This document shows, piece after piece, positions 63,488 to 64,000 of a DNA stretch of 64,000 nucleotides. How positions within the stretch are numbered: the stretch's first letter is position 1; every line of letters begins with the position of its first letter. This stretch comes from Trebonia sp963836195 (GTDB taxonomy: Bacteria; Actinomycetota; Actinomycetes; Streptosporangiales; Streptosporangiaceae). The notes below the pieces were generated by a model, which saw only the letters and a program-made list of their open reading frames with translations, had not been told where the DNA came from and did not search any database. The stretch lies in assembly GCA_963836195.1 (NCBI GenBank), contig CAWIIX010000018.1, positions 1 through 64,000 on the forward strand. The letters are read 5' to 3'. Made by a program: the position numbers and the translations under genes.

Positions 63488-64000
63488 CCGACTCGGCCAG
63501 CGAGGACGGCCAGATGCCGTCGTTCTCGTCCCGCATCGCGACCCAGCGGTAGGTGTAGCCGACGAACATCGCCTTGCGCGTGATCGCCGAGTAGTTGTCA
63601 GAACGCGCGTGCCACAGCCGCCGGTCGAACAGCACCGCGTCACCGGCGTTGGCGGTGACCTCGATCGCGCCGTCCGGGTCGGGCCACTCGACGTCGCGCC
63701 GCGGCGGCCCGGAGATCCAGTTGGTCCGGTGGCTGCCCGGCACGACCTTGAAGTTGCCGCGGCCGGTCTCGGACACGTCCGACAGCCAGAACGCGTACTT
63801 CACCGACAGCCGCGGCCGCGGGTCGGTCTCGATCTCGCGGTTCTGCCGCCCGCCGTCCTGGTGCCACTCGAACCGGAACGGGCGCTTGGAGGGCAGCTGC
63901 GGGTGGACGTCGAGGTGCGAGTGGTACGCGTGCACGTTCCAGCCCAGGATCGACCAGACGTACGGGAACGTCGTCGGGTGGTCGACCAGGCCAAGCGCCT
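63339..64000 (-). CDS. Phytanoyl-CoA dioxygenase-family protein (partial at window edge)
   Basis: The frame stays open to the window edge, so the N-terminus is outside (visible FPYVWSILGWNVHAYHSHLD, then 200 more residues). The Fe(II)/2-oxoglutarate site is present: HxD in FEWHQDGG, distal His in DRRLWHARSDN, and the Arg of ITRKAMFVGYTYRW for 2-oxoglutarate. WLSDVSETGRGNFKVVPGSH is a family block. Such enzymes hydroxylate small molecules, often in natural product or ectoine-type pathways; no partner is visible here. It ends close to the hairpin at 63284. Confidence 0.9.
   Translation of the reverse strand, partial: ALGLVDHPTTFPYVWSILGWNVHAYHSHLDVHPQLPSKRPFRFEWHQDGGRQNREIETDPRPRLSVKYAFWLSDVSETGRGNFKVVPGSHRTNWISGPPRRDVEWPDPDGAIEVTANAGDAVLFDRRLWHARSDNYSAITRKAMFVGYTYRWVAMRDENDGIWPSSLAESVNPVQRQLLGGLPDKSGDHAWGHYPETTPLYGWLKERELFDPSNPPLKA

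Overview
The window is high-GC DNA (GC-rich third codon positions, GTG/TTG starts, mostly short intergenic gaps) from an actinomycete, probably a filamentous one. The evidence is a conservon (cvnABCD), a BldG-type anti-sigma-factor antagonist, F420/flavin luciferase-like enzymes, YbjQ pairs, amphi-Trp and DUF2252 proteins, and an actinobacterial rRNA operon without spacer tRNA. I infer a Streptosporangiales-like relative; the exact genus cannot be read from this sequence by eye.

Layout. 1-3.7 kb: end of the arginine cluster (argF tail, argR, argH), then a 3-methyladenine DNA glycosylase. 3.7-9.4 kb: a complete rRNA operon with two promoters, 16S, 23S, 5S and a terminator. 9.4-17.5 kb: an RGG-like/TPR/acidic protein, a decayed metallo-beta-lactamase, bldG, a frameshifted DUF1015 gene, a TPR protein, a NagD-type HAD phosphatase and a cupin-like protein. 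17.7-21.6 kb: an ABC exporter with one ATPase and three tandem permease copies, the second and third decayed. 21.9-34.9 kb: HAD phosphatase, map, a YbjQ pair, ArsR and quinone oxidoreductase, two luciferase-like oxidoreductases, Gpx, a kinase-like protein, panB and a serine hydrolase. 35-37.5 kb: an MFS exporter with its TetR regulator and a probable operator.

37.6-56.8 kb looks like an accessory stress/envelope region: an MGH1/GH63-like glucosidase coupled to a GH13 enzyme, an HdeD-like membrane protein overlapping a K+ channel, a disrupted cation/proton antiporter, an amphi-Trp protein, MFS, a phospholipase C-like phosphoesterase, SDR, nadE, DUF2252, a disrupted GAP-family protein and an aquaporin preceded by a phosphoesterase remnant. 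57.1-61.2 kb is a complete conservon (sensor kinase-like, Roadblock, DUF742, small GTPase). The window ends with a SpoIIE/PP2C phosphatase and a partial phytanoyl-CoA dioxygenase-family gene.

Two themes run through the window. (1) Small dispersed repeats: a palindromic element with core CGAACGGACCGTT (six copies, two of them inside coding sequence), a 14-mer GATAACAGCAAGAA (four intergenic copies), a pair of related long hairpins, and tandem duplications sitting on gene 3' ends. (2) An unusually high number of single-base frameshifts, several in G/C runs. These may be real decay or indel errors in the assembly, so the affected genes should be treated as provisional.
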